DNA of 64,000 nucleotides from Desulfoluna limicola (lineage in GTDB: Bacteria; Desulfobacterota; Desulfobacteria; Desulfobacterales; Desulfolunaceae). The DNA lies in contig NZ_AP024488.1 in the NCBI RefSeq assembly GCF_021654575.1, positions 4,673,501 through 4,737,500 on the forward strand, read 5' to 3'. Below are positions 1 to 15,903 of the stretch, in pieces. Numbering within the stretch: the stretch's first letter is position 1; every line of letters starts with the position of its first letter. The position numbers and the translations under genes are program-made. The notes under the pieces are model-generated. The model saw nothing but the letters and a program-made list of their open reading frames with translations. It did not search any database and was not told where the DNA came from.

Positions 1-7995
<7,995 letters not shown>

Positions 7996-8051
7996 TAAAT
8001 AACGACAAATCCCTTCGGGCCAGCCCACCCGGTCCGAAGGTCTGTTACACC

Positions 8052-8090
8052 GAACCGCCCTCTCCCAACCGGAGAGGGCGGTTCCTTTGT
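8052..8090 (+). terminator. Intrinsic terminator after the synthase
   Basis: Perfect 14-bp stem (8052-8065 with 8071-8084, GC-rich arms) and 5-nt loop, followed by a T-rich tract, 57 nt after the synthase stop. A weaker inverted repeat (CCTTCGGGCC / GGTCCGAAGG) lies just upstream. Confidence 0.85.
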
Positions 8091-8111
8091 TTTGGAAAAA
8101 CCAAAAAGCAG

Positions 8112-8406
8112 GCCTCCGGCGGCAAGGTGGGGGCACCTTGAAACCCGGTGGCGAATGCATGGAGGGTGGTGTTATGTCATCGTTTTTGGAGCATTCGCGC
8201 CAAGGGTGGTGCAACCCGACCAGCCTCGCAAGAGATGCCGGTTTCATGATTCATGAGGACGCAACCTGCCACCCTTGCAATGACCGGGAATCCATGTGTG
8301 AGCCCCCACGGGCGAAGCCCGTCAGCGAATGTGACAACCCGAGGAACGAGGGTTGGAGCATTCGCGAACCTGGGTTCCAAGGGCTCAGCCCTTGGCCGCC
8401 GGAGGC
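8112..8406. repeat. TIR-bounded dispersed element, copy 1
   Basis: Begins GCCTCCGGCGGC and ends GCCGCCGGAGGC. The right half carries the typical inner blocks: ACGGGCGAAGCCCGTCAGCGAATG, here split by substitutions, then CCCGAGGAACGAGGG and GCATTCGCGAACCTGGG. It fills most of the 680-bp gap between the synthase and the decarboxylase cluster; no gene is supported here. Confidence 0.8.
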
Positions 8407-8677
8407 ATCGCTTTTTAGGCGACTCTTTTTCCGCGGCCACTCCAAATTTTGGCACGCGTTATGCTTACTTTTACCAACAGTCTCTCAGACGGCTTGAATC
8501 TGACAGGGATAGCCCCTCAACTTTCTCCACAATAAACTGTTGATACAGGGCGTTACCATCAAACCATGCCCATTGAGAGCTTTTTACCCTTGGATTTTTT
8601 GCAGCAACACCCGATGCACAGCATGTGGCTTCATATGCATGATGGGCCTCGGGACCAACTCTTTCGGAGATTAACCG

Positions 8678-9112
8678 ATGCAGATTGCGACACTTATTGA
8701 GCAGGTTTCTGCACATAACGGCTGGAACATGGCCCTGGCAGGCATGACCATCGTCTTTACCTGCCTTGTCATCCTTGCGCTGACCATCTCCCGGATTCAC
8801 AAGATCCTCGATCTTCTGGATAACCGGGACCAACTGCGCCTGAAAATGCGTGAATTCTTCGTGGGACGTGAAAAAGAGAAACAGGTCGCTTCCCTTCTCA
8901 CCCCTGCCCTGGAACTGGAAGCGGCACGCTACAGGCGCCTCACCCCGTTTCTGGGGGAGACCTTCAGCCTCAAGAAGCTCATTCGTTTTGCCGAAAGCCG
9001 GGGCATGACCAACCCCCCACCGGAAAAAACAATTCGCCAGCTCATGGAAGTGGGCCTGATCAAGAAAGATATGCGAAACCGCTTCACCTGGGACGACTCT
9101 GTGGCCAAGTAA
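8678..9112 (+). CDS. Sodium pump decarboxylase gamma subunit (OadG family)
   Basis: 144-residue membrane protein. Residues about 16-42 form the single N-terminal transmembrane helix typical of OadG/MmdD-type subunits (GMTIVFTCLVILALTISRI). In known pumps this subunit anchors the carboxyltransferase/biotin parts to the membrane beta subunit. It is the first gene of a cluster with a beta subunit and CoA-carboxyltransferase, which supports the call. The cytoplasmic tail (residues 60-144) is not the usual short Pro/His-rich linker but a longer charged, helical-looking region ending GLIKKDMRNRFTWDD that resembles a winged-helix end; its role is unknown. A GGAG lies about 8 nt before the ATG. Confidence 0.75.
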   Translation: MQIATLIEQVSAHNGWNMALAGMTIVFTCLVILALTISRIHKILDLLDNRDQLRLKMREFFVGREKEKQVASLLTPALELEAARYRRLTPFLGETFSLKKLIRFAESRGMTNPPPEKTIRQLMEVGLIKKDMRNRFTWDDSVAK

Positions 9113-9277
9113 CCCGGGCCACCCCGGGCTGACGCCCGCACCGCCCGAGACATGAACCGTATGGCAAATTTTTCCGCCTCAGGCGACACGATTTGCTTTT
9201 TAAGGGATGATAACGCGCCCTTCAGGATCGGCAAGATAACGGTCTGCAGCGCGCTGAGTCATAAGAATTAGAAGACT

Positions 9278-10405
9278 ATGGAAGATCTGTTTTTACAATT
9301 TTTAAGCAACACCGGCTTTGCCCTGGTGGACTACCGCCAGGTTATCATGCTCTGCGTGGGAACCCTCTTTATCTATCTCGGCATCGCAAAGCACTACGAA
9401 CCGCTGCTCCTCGTGCCCATCGGCTTCGGCGTTCTCATGGGCAACATGCCCGTCATGCATGGGATGGGGCTCAGCATCTACGAAGAGGGCAGCGTTCTGA
9501 GCTACCTCTACTACGGGGTCACCAAAGGGATCTACCCGCCCCTGATCTTCATGGGCATCGGTGCCATGACGGACTTTTCCACCATGCTGGCCCGGCCCTC
9601 CCTCATGCTGCTGGGAGCCGCTGCCCAGGCGGGTATCTTCATCACGTTCCTGGGAGCCCTCATGCTCGGGTTCAGCCCCGGTGAAGCAGCCTCCATCGGC
9701 ATCATCGGCGGTGCGGACGGCCCCACGGCCATCTTCCTCACCTCCAAGCTGGCCCCCAAGCTCATCGGCCCCATCGCCATCGCGGCATACTCATACATGG
9801 CCCTGGTTCCTGTGATCCAGCCCCCCATCATGAAGCTCTTCACCACGAAGAAAGAGCGCCTCATCAAGATGCGGGAGCCCCGAAAGGTCTCCAAGAGAGA
9901 GCGTATTATCTTTCCCATCATCGGCCTGATCCTGAGCTGCCTGCTGGCCCCTGCGGCCCTGCCCCTCTTGGGAATGCTCTTCCTCGGGAACCTTCTCAAA
10001 GAAGCCACCGTCACCGAACGTCTGGCCGACGCGGCCCGTAACACCGTCATCGACACGGTGACCATCCTGCTCGGCGTTACCGTGGGCGCAAGCACCCAAG
10101 GGGACATCTTCCTCACCAAAGAGTCCATCGGCATCTTTGTGCTGGGAGCCCTCTCCTTTGCCGTGGCCACCGCCTGCGGGCTGGTCTTTGCCAAAGGCAT
10201 GAACCTCTTTCTTAAAGAGAAGATCAACCCCCTCATCGGCGCCGCAGGCGTGTCGGCCGTGCCCGACTCCGCCCGCGTGGTCCACACCGTGGCCCAGCAG
10301 GAGGACCCCACGAATTACCTCCTCATGCACGCCATGGCCCCCAACATCTCAGGGGTTATCGGCTCCGCCATCGGCGCAGGGGTTCTCTGGAGTTTTCTCA
10401 CATAA
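9278..10405 (+). CDS. Sodium-translocating decarboxylase beta subunit (MmdB/GcdB/OadB)
   Basis: 375 residues, matching the 373-375 of MmdB/GcdB better than the longer OadB. Polytopic membrane protein that couples decarboxylation of carboxybiotin to sodium export. Conserved signatures visible: GIIGGADGPTAIFLTSKLAP in the sodium-site region and the VPVIQPPIMK segment, plus the C-terminal stretch with HAMAPNISGVIGSAIGAG. The gap from the gamma gene is 165 nt; the Shine-Dalgarno is weak. Next gene on the same strand is the carboxyltransferase, so the three probably form one complex. Confidence 0.93.
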   Translation: MEDLFLQFLSNTGFALVDYRQVIMLCVGTLFIYLGIAKHYEPLLLVPIGFGVLMGNMPVMHGMGLSIYEEGSVLSYLYYGVTKGIYPPLIFMGIGAMTDFSTMLARPSLMLLGAAAQAGIFITFLGALMLGFSPGEAASIGIIGGADGPTAIFLTSKLAPKLIGPIAIAAYSYMALVPVIQPPIMKLFTTKKERLIKMREPRKVSKRERIIFPIIGLILSCLLAPAALPLLGMLFLGNLLKEATVTERLADAARNTVIDTVTILLGVTVGASTQGDIFLTKESIGIFVLGALSFAVATACGLVFAKGMNLFLKEKINPLIGAAGVSAVPDSARVVHTVAQQEDPTNYLLMHAMAPNISGVIGSAIGAGVLWSFLT

Positions 10406-10413
10406 AAAACAAA

Positions 10414-10534
10414 GCCTCCGGCGGCCCTGTCGGGGGCCAAACTTTTACCCATTTTATGAGCTGGGTTTGACAAACAGTTTGCCGCTACGATTTCCCCCTC
10501 GTACCTCGGGTCACATCGTGGCGGCCGATCTCTG
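10414..10534. repeat. Dispersed element copy, single-ended (type B inner sequence)
   Basis: Starts GCCTCCGGCGGC nine nt after the beta-subunit gene, continues CCCTGTCGGGGGCCAAAC and a TTTGACAAACAG block, then the CCCTCGTACCTCGGGTCA block. No right-hand inverted repeat is seen, so this copy is truncated on that side. Confidence 0.7.
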
Positions 10535-10661
10535 AAGAAGCATCAGGCCATCTTCAATCAGGCTGCTTAAGTACTGCAAGGGTGTGCAAACGCTATTTAC
10601 CAACCCGATTTAATTATGCACCCCGGCAGCCCGAACACCAAGGAGCGGAAAACGTTCAATC

Positions 10662-12215
10662 ATGAAAAAAGTCAGTGATAAGATCCTCGATCTGAAACAG
10701 CGAAAGCACCTCATCATGCAGATGGGGGGAAAAAAAGCGGTGGACGCCCACAAAGCCAAGGGCAAGTTTACCGCCCGGGAGCGCCTCGACCTCTTTTTCG
10801 ACCGCAACACCTTCCGGGAGGTGGACATGTTCGCCACCCACCGCTGCACCAATTACGGCATGGAAGATGTGGAGATTGCCAGCGACGGTGTGGTCTGCGG
10901 CTACGGTCTGGTGGACGGACGCCCCGTCTACGCCTATGCCCAGGACTTCACCTCCAGGGCGGGAAGCCTTGGCGAAGTCCAGGCCAGAAAGATCTGCAAG
11001 GTGATGGACATGGCCATGAAGTCAGGGGTGCCCATCATCGGCATGAACGACTCCGGCGGTGCCCGCATTCAAGAGGGCATTGACGCACTGGCCGGTTTCG
11101 GTGAGATCTTCTTCCGAAACTCCGCCGCCTCCGGCGTGATTCCTCAGATCTCCGCCATCATGGGCCCTTCCGCCGGGGGTGCCGTCTACTCTCCGGCCAT
11201 GACCGACTTCATCTTTATGGTGAAAAAGACCAGCCACATGTTTATCACCGGTCCCGACGTCATCAAGTCGGTCACCGGCGAGACCGTGGACTTCGAATCC
11301 CTGGGCGGCGCCGAGACCCACAGCACCAAGAGCGGTGTCTGCCATTTTGCCTGCGAGGACGAGGCCGAGGCCATCAGCGACATCCGCAAGCTCCTCTCTT
11401 ACCTGCCCGCAAACAACATGGAGGACCCCCCCCTTGTCAAAGGGGAAGACTCCGGGCGCAGGTACGTCCCCGAGCTGGACACCATCATCCCCGACTCTCC
11501 GTCCGCACCCTACGACATGAGAACGGTGATCCGTCACCTGGTGGACGATGGCTCCATCTTCGAGCCCCACAAAGCCTTCGCTCCCAACATCATCACCTGC
11601 TTTGCGCGTCTGGGCGGTCGAAGCATCGGCATCATCGCCAGCCAGCCCAATGTCCTGGCCGGCTGCCTTGATATCAATGCCTCCGACAAAGCGGCCCGGT
11701 TTATCCGGTTCTGCGATGCCTTCAACATCCCCATCCTCACCATTGCCGACGTCCCCGGTTTCCTTCCGGGCACCCAGCAGGAGTGGGGCGGCATCATCCG
11801 ACACGGTGCCAAGATGCTCTGGAGCTACGCCGAAGCCACCGTGCCCAAGATGCTTCTCATCACCCGAAAAGATTACGGCGGTGCCTACATCGCCATGAGC
11901 TCCAAACACCTGGGAACCGATTTTGCCTTTGCATGGCCCTCGGCAGAGATCGCCGTCATGGGCGCCGAAGGCGCGGCCAACATCATCCATCGCCGTGAGA
12001 TCAAAGAGGCCCTGGACCCGGACGAGAAACGCCAGGAGAAGGTGGAGGAGTACCAAGAGCTCTTCTCCAACCCCTACGTGGCAGCTGAGCGCGGCTACGT
12101 GGACTCTGTGATCGTTCCTTCCGAGAGCCGCGTGCGCCTCATGGAAGCCCTGGAGATGTGCGCCACCAAACGAGAGATGCGGCCGGCCAAAAAACACGGC
12201 AACATCCCCCTTTAA
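10662..12215 (+). CDS. mmdA: CoA-carboxyltransferase alpha subunit (methylmalonyl-CoA decarboxylase type)
   Basis: 517 residues, the length of MmdA (about 510) and of PccB-type 12S carboxyltransferases. Two crotonase-fold halves: the N half includes the KGKFTARERLDLFFD entry motif and SAGGAVYSPAMTDF; the C half has NVLAGCLDINASDKAARFIRFCD and GGAYIAMSSKHLGTDF. It transfers CO2 from an acyl-CoA to biotin. No biotin carboxylase gene is nearby while the sodium-pump beta and gamma genes are, so decarboxylation of methylmalonyl-CoA (or another short malonyl-type CoA) is more likely than ATP-driven carboxylation. Substrate is inferred. AGGAG lies 16-17 nt before the ATG, longer than usual. Confidence 0.85.
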   Translation: MKKVSDKILDLKQRKHLIMQMGGKKAVDAHKAKGKFTARERLDLFFDRNTFREVDMFATHRCTNYGMEDVEIASDGVVCGYGLVDGRPVYAYAQDFTSRAGSLGEVQARKICKVMDMAMKSGVPIIGMNDSGGARIQEGIDALAGFGEIFFRNSAASGVIPQISAIMGPSAGGAVYSPAMTDFIFMVKKTSHMFITGPDVIKSVTGETVDFESLGGAETHSTKSGVCHFACEDEAEAISDIRKLLSYLPANNMEDPPLVKGEDSGRRYVPELDTIIPDSPSAPYDMRTVIRHLVDDGSIFEPHKAFAPNIITCFARLGGRSIGIIASQPNVLAGCLDINASDKAARFIRFCDAFNIPILTIADVPGFLPGTQQEWGGIIRHGAKMLWSYAEATVPKMLLITRKDYGGAYIAMSSKHLGTDFAFAWPSAEIAVMGAEGAANIIHRREIKEALDPDEKRQEKVEEYQELFSNPYVAAERGYVDSVIVPSESRVRLMEALEMCATKREMRPAKKHGNIPL

Positions 12216-12224
12216 GGAGCGTCC

Positions 12225-12425
12225 ATGGACAGCGAATCAACACGGAAACTCGAACTCAGGAAAAAGGCGGCCTTAAGCGCCGTCCTCGCCCTTCTGGCCT
12301 CCGAACAGGGAGCAGAACCCGAACCCGAGATGTTGGAACGCCCCAACGCCTGGGGACTCCAGGGGCGCGGACAGACCATGAGCCTTAGAAACCTCATGCA
12401 ATTGAGATCCTTAGGGCGACGATAA
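12225..12425 (+). CDS. Small decarboxylase-cluster protein (possible delta/epsilon-like subunit)
   Basis: 66-residue basic protein. AAGGAG at 12214-12219 overlaps the mmdA stop and sits 5 nt before the ATG, so translation is probably coupled. It has an Ala/Leu-rich N-terminal helix (KAALSAVLALLASEQ) and a conserved-looking tail PNAWGLQGRGQTMSLRNLMQLR. Small accessory subunits stabilise the Veillonella methylmalonyl-CoA decarboxylase, and acyl-CoA carboxylases of actinobacteria have a small epsilon subunit with a similar helix-then-Trp layout. Homology to either is not established from sequence alone. Confidence 0.65.
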   Translation: MDSESTRKLELRKKAALSAVLALLASEQGAEPEPEMLERPNAWGLQGRGQTMSLRNLMQLRSLGRR

Positions 12426-12489
12426 CACCACTTTTTGCCAACGCGGTCTCGCCACCCCGGCGACCACACGTGTCAATGCTGATGTCATC

Positions 12490-12589
12490 CATCACGGGCG
12501 CTGCCCGTCGGGAATGCGATCAGCCCGAGGAACAGCGGGTGAAAGCATCCGCAACCCCGGGCCCGGGGAGTTCCCCCCTGGCCGTAGGC
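12490..12589. repeat. Dispersed element, degenerate right-hand part
   Basis: Contains the CGGGCGCTGCCCGTC..., CAGCCCGAGGAAC and GCATCCGCAACC blocks of the family and a decayed end (CTGGCCGTAGGC). It lies directly ahead of the biotin-carrier gene and argues against starting that gene further upstream. Confidence 0.65.
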
Positions 12590-12613
12590 AACTACAGGAG
12601 AAAAAAACAGACA

Positions 12614-14545
12614 ATGAGCCAGTCAACCATCCGAATATATGACACCTCGTTTACCGCCGGACAGGAGAGCCTCCTCTCCGGCCTGATGCGCACCTCTGAA
12701 ATGGAGCGCGTTGCCCCCTTTCTCAACCGTGCCGGCCTTTACGCCGTAGAGGCCACCCGCGGGTTCTCCTTCAAGAGCACCCTGGCCCAGCTCAACGAGA
12801 ACCCCTTTGGCCGCATTCGGGCCATCAAGCGCGCCATGCCCGACACCCCCGTGGCCATGACCCTCTCGGCCCTCCACATGGCCGGACGGTCCCCGGCGCC
12901 CCTGGACCTGATGCGTGCTTACCTGAGCTGCGCCGCCGATGCCGGTGTCTCCATTTTCCGTATCTTCGACCCCTTGAACGACCTGAGAAACCTTACGGCC
13001 CCCTTAGAGACCGTCAAGGGCCTCGGAGCCACTGCGGTGGTCTCCATCCTCATCCCCACCTCGGGGAAACGGGCGCCCTATGACAACATCGCCCAGACCG
13101 CGGCCCGCATCCAGGAGATCGGCGCCGACGCCGTCTGCCTCATGGACACCGAAGGTTTCCTCTGCCCGGACAGCGCCCGCAAGCTCGTTGCCCGTGTCAC
13201 GGAAGCCGTGTCCATTCCCGTGCACCTCTCCCTTGCCAACACCGCCATGTGCGGCACGGCAGCGGCCCATGCCGCCTTTGATGCCGGAGCAGCGGTTGTG
13301 GAAGCCGCCCTCTCACCCTTTGCCGACGGCGGCGTCACCATCCCTGCCGAAGGCCTGATCAACTCCCTCAACATGACCCGGGAAGGTGCCCTGGACCCCT
13401 TGTGTGAAGCCGCCGCCCTCTTTGAGGAGGAGATCCGTCCCCGACACCTGAGCACCCTCATGAAGCGCTCAAACCTCCACCTGCGCAGCCTGGCCCTGAA
13501 ATACCGCATCCCCGTCACCACCCTTCGCGTGGCGATGACCCAGCTGGCCGAGATCGACAAGTCCGATCTGCTGGAAAAGGTGGTGGCGGAAATTCTCACG
13601 GTTCGTAATGACCTCGGTGAAATCTCCCTCAAGTTCCCCCTAGATGAGATGATTGTCACCCAGTCCATCAACAACGTTGTCTTCGACAACGTGGAGGCCC
13701 GATACTCCATCGCCACCTCCGCCCTGAAAGACCACTGCTTCGGCATGAACGGACGTACCGCCTCTGCCATCGATAAAGCGATCCTGAAAACAGTGCTCGA
13801 GGGCTACCCCAGGGGTGAAGAGCCCACCACCTCCTTTCCCCCCGAGCTGCTGCCCCCGGCCCTGAAAGGGGATGACAAGCGAGACCCCATTGCCAACGGC
13901 TTGGAAGATGAGGTGATCATTGCCCTCTTCCCCCTGGAAGGGAAACGCCACCTCGAATGGCAGAAAGGGGTCAAACGCGTGCCCGCCAAGGCACAGTTCC
14001 TCTCGCTGCAGGAGGCCCTGGAACGCGCTTCCATCGCGGAACAAGTCCTGGATGGGGACATGGATGCCCTCACCAGAAAAACCGACACCCCGGATCAGAG
14101 CCCCTACGCCCGTACCTTCAACGTCTTTGTGGGCGGCGATCACTTTGAGGTGGCCGTGGATGAAGTGGGGGGCCCCACCATCCTCCATCATGCCCCTGTT
14201 GCGGCTCCCGCAACGCCTGCTGTCCCCGCACCCGCTCCGGTTCAACCTGCGGCCCCGGCACCTGCAGCAGCACCCGCGGCTCCGGCCCCCAAGCCCGCCG
14301 CACCGAAACCCGCTGCCGCTCCATCCGGCGAAGGTGCCACCCTTGCAGCTCCCATGCCCGGCGTGGTTCTCCGCTACGAGAAAAAGGCGGGTGATAAAGT
14401 TGAAAAAGGTGACGTGATCGTGGTCCTCGAGGCCATGAAGATGGAAAACGTCCTCTCTGCTCCCGCTTCCGGCGTCATCGGTGAACTCCCCTGCCGGGAA
14501 GGAGACACCGTCTCCACCGGCGATGTCCTCTGCGTCATCGAGTAA
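12614..14545 (+). CDS. OadA-like biotin carrier with degenerate 5S carboxyltransferase domain
   Basis: 643 residues from the ATG at 12614 (AGGAG at 12596-12600); an in-frame ATG at 12470 would read through a dispersed repeat and is rejected. N-terminal two thirds align by eye with the 5S/HMGL-like domain of OadA and PycB, followed by an Ala/Pro linker (about 525-570) and a biotinyl domain with EAMKME (Lys609). The metal and catalytic residues known in 5S enzymes are gone: the RDAHQS motif reads TAGQES, the carbamylated Lys of KDMAG is Met (LMDTEG), and the HxH pair reads HLS. It is therefore likely a scaffold and biotin arm for the mmdA protein rather than an oxaloacetate/pyruvate carboxyltransferase. 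Probable BirA substrate. Confidence 0.85.
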   Translation: MSQSTIRIYDTSFTAGQESLLSGLMRTSEMERVAPFLNRAGLYAVEATRGFSFKSTLAQLNENPFGRIRAIKRAMPDTPVAMTLSALHMAGRSPAPLDLMRAYLSCAADAGVSIFRIFDPLNDLRNLTAPLETVKGLGATAVVSILIPTSGKRAPYDNIAQTAARIQEIGADAVCLMDTEGFLCPDSARKLVARVTEAVSIPVHLSLANTAMCGTAAAHAAFDAGAAVVEAALSPFADGGVTIPAEGLINSLNMTREGALDPLCEAAALFEEEIRPRHLSTLMKRSNLHLRSLALKYRIPVTTLRVAMTQLAEIDKSDLLEKVVAEILTVRNDLGEISLKFPLDEMIVTQSINNVVFDNVEARYSIATSALKDHCFGMNGRTASAIDKAILKTVLEGYPRGEEPTTSFPPELLPPALKGDDKRDPIANGLEDEVIIALFPLEGKRHLEWQKGVKRVPAKAQFLSLQEALERASIAEQVLDGDMDALTRKTDTPDQSPYARTFNVFVGGDHFEVAVDEVGGPTILHHAPVAAPATPAVPAPAPVQPAAPAPAAAPAAPAPKPAAPKPAAAPSGEGATLAAPMPGVVLRYEKKAGDKVEKGDVIVVLEAMKMENVLSAPASGVIGELPCREGDTVSTGDVLCVIE

Positions 14546-14573
14546 CCCACACCGCCAGTGTTAGATGAAAAAA

Positions 14574-14608
14574 GCCCCCTGACCGAAAAGGTCAGGGGGC
14601 TTTTTTTT
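14574..14608 (+). terminator. Intrinsic terminator of the decarboxylase cluster
   Basis: Perfect 11-bp stem GCCCCCTGACC / GGTCAGGGGGC with GAAAA loop and eight T residues, 28 nt after the stop. Confidence 0.95.
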
Positions 14609-14624
14609 AGGCCCAGGAAAACAA

Positions 14625-14717
14625 GCCTCCGGCGGCAAGGTGTGTGGTTTGCAAATGCTCCCAGCCTTCGTGCCTCAGGCTGATCACATTTGCTGACGGG
14701 CTGCGCCCGTGGCAATA
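14625..14717. repeat. Dispersed element copy (left-ended)
   Basis: Starts GCCTCCGGCGGCAAGG and ends in GCTGACGGGCTGCGCCCGTG; lies right after the decarboxylase terminator. Confidence 0.75.
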
Positions 14718-14977
14718 AAGAACGCCCCATCTATGCCGTCTTCCCCGGCTGATAGGTGAACCATTGCAGTTGGACAGTTGACTCAAGGAAATGCTCGACG
14801 CTTTTGGCATATCGAGTGACCGGGGATCCATGTGTGCATTCCGATATCTTTGAATGGCATACATGCGGTTTGTTGGCTTTATCACATCTGATCACCTTCC
14901 CTTTTCAACCATATGTGATTGAAAACGGACAGGTCCCAGCGCAGAACCTTCCCTGCACTATGGCTACGGCTGCCCCC

Positions 14978-15131
14978 TGTAGGATGGGCAAAGCGCGAAG
15001 CGTGCCCATCATTGGTCGATTCATTTCTATCGATCATATTGGCCGAAACATCGGCACCTCGACCTCCTCTTCCGCCATCGGACGTTATCCGTGCTCGTGA
15101 TGGGCACGGCACTACCTTTGCCCACCCTACA
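14978..15131. mobile_element. Candidate 154-bp MITE with TGTAGG/CCTACA ends
   Basis: Left end TGTAGGATGGGCAAAG (14978-14993) and right end CTTTGCCCACCCTACA (15116-15131) are inverted repeats with one mismatch in 16. Inner sub-terminal copies GCGTGCCCATCA (15000-15011) and TGATGGGCACG (15097-15107) extend the symmetry. No ORF inside. Its end sequence differs from that of the dominant GCCTCCGG element family, so it is a separate element. Confidence 0.6.
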
Positions 15132-15561
15132 GCGCCGCCTTAATCCCATGAGTGTTAATAAAACGACGCGACTCCCATCTGTTACTTTTCGCCCTCATTT
15201 ATTTTACCGAACGTAAATTTTAACCCCCTGATCTCACACAACATTCGCCATTCATTTTAATCTTTTTACCATACATGCCCGGCACGGGATGCACAGAAAA
15301 CAGAAAAAACCCCAAAAGGGGTTTTTTGACATCGCCTTGATATCATTAGTCATCGCTGTTTTTCTCAGCTCATGGCACGCCTTTTGATTCTAAGACACCA
15401 TGAAGACAACGATTTAAACATCAACCAGACCATACGTGCACCCGGTTTCACATTACGGATTTTCTGGAAAACAGTCCATCAGGCGCGTTGGACCCTTGCA
15501 TTGACCAGAAAACCAAACCCTTTGGAAACCGACAGGCACACCAAACGAAAGGAGATCATCC
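15132..15561. other. AT-rich intergenic stretch before a small gene
   Basis: Relatively AT-rich non-coding stretch. Contains a symmetric hairpin at 15304-15327 listed separately, and no recognisable gene. Promoter elements for the gene at 15562 could not be assigned with confidence. Confidence 0.5.
15304..15327. terminator. Symmetric A/T-flanked hairpin, possible bidirectional terminator
   Basis: AAAAAACCCC / GGGGTTTTTT with AAAA loop. It has intrinsic terminator form on both strands, yet no annotated gene ends within several hundred bases on the plus side; it could end an unannotated small RNA or a transcript from the MITE. Confidence 0.6.
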
Positions 15562-15741
15562 ATGTACGATATCGAAATCGGAAAAACAGACCTGTCAGTA
15601 TTGAAAAAATACCTCAAGGATGTGAAAAAACGCACCGCATTGACCAACCACAAGAAGTCCCTGGGCATGGTCAAGCGTCAGCTTGAGTCCATTTTCACGA
15701 CCAAGAACAAAAAACGCCCCGCCATTCCCTGGGGCTACTGA
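15562..15741 (+). CDS. Small basic protein of unknown function (59 aa)
   Basis: ATG at 15562 is preceded by AAAGGAGAT (15548-15556), an excellent Shine-Dalgarno, and the frame ends at 15739-15741 just before an intrinsic terminator. The product starts MYDIEIGKTDLSVLKKYLKD, is strongly basic and helical, and ends RPAIPWGY. No signal peptide, membrane segment or known motif is seen. A strong RBS plus its own terminator make it a convincing single-gene unit; nucleic-acid or envelope binding is possible from charge only. Confidence 0.75.
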   Translation: MYDIEIGKTDLSVLKKYLKDVKKRTALTNHKKSLGMVKRQLESIFTTKNKKRPAIPWGY

Positions 15742-15749
15742 TCCCTCCT

Positions 15750-15810
15750 GCCCGAATCCGTTTCCCGCTTGGCGGCACATCAGCCGCTCGGAACGTATTC
15801 GGGCATTTTT
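15750..15810 (+). terminator. Intrinsic terminator of the small basic protein gene
   Basis: Arms GCCCGAATCCGTTTCC and GGAACGTATTCGGGC pair nearly perfectly and are followed by ATTTTT; the large loop contains a second small hairpin. Confidence 0.75.
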
Positions 15811-15832
15811 ATGCCCAACGCACGAGACAAAA

Positions 15833-15903
15833 GCCTCCGCCGGCAAGGTGTGCCACCTTGAAAGCGGATTGCGAACCTGGGGTCAAGGGGATTCATACCC
15901 TTG
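15833..15903. repeat. Dispersed element copy (left-ended, short)
   Basis: GCCTCCGCCGGCAAGGTGTGCCACCTT start, then the GCGAACCTGGGGTCAAGGGG block. It abuts the 3' end of metF, which is on the opposite strand. Confidence 0.7.

Noticed and set aside
8087..8497. 136-codon frame after the synthase
   Set aside because: It is the translation of a dispersed element; the same peptide pattern appears at other copies.
10662..12215. mmdA product as propionyl-CoA carboxylase beta subunit
   Set aside because: No biotin carboxylase gene is near, while sodium pump beta and gamma genes are; kept only as a lesser alternative.
12470..12613. Longer N-terminus for the biotin carrier protein
   Set aside because: Upstream codons read through a repeat; AGGAG and family alignment support the ATG at 12614.
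15304..15327. Riboswitch upstream of the small basic protein gene
   Set aside because: Only a simple symmetric hairpin is visible, no conserved aptamer pattern.
15372..15686. 104-codon frame overlapping the 59-aa basic protein gene
   Set aside because: The overlapping gene at 15562 has a strong RBS and terminator in a different frame; this one has neither.
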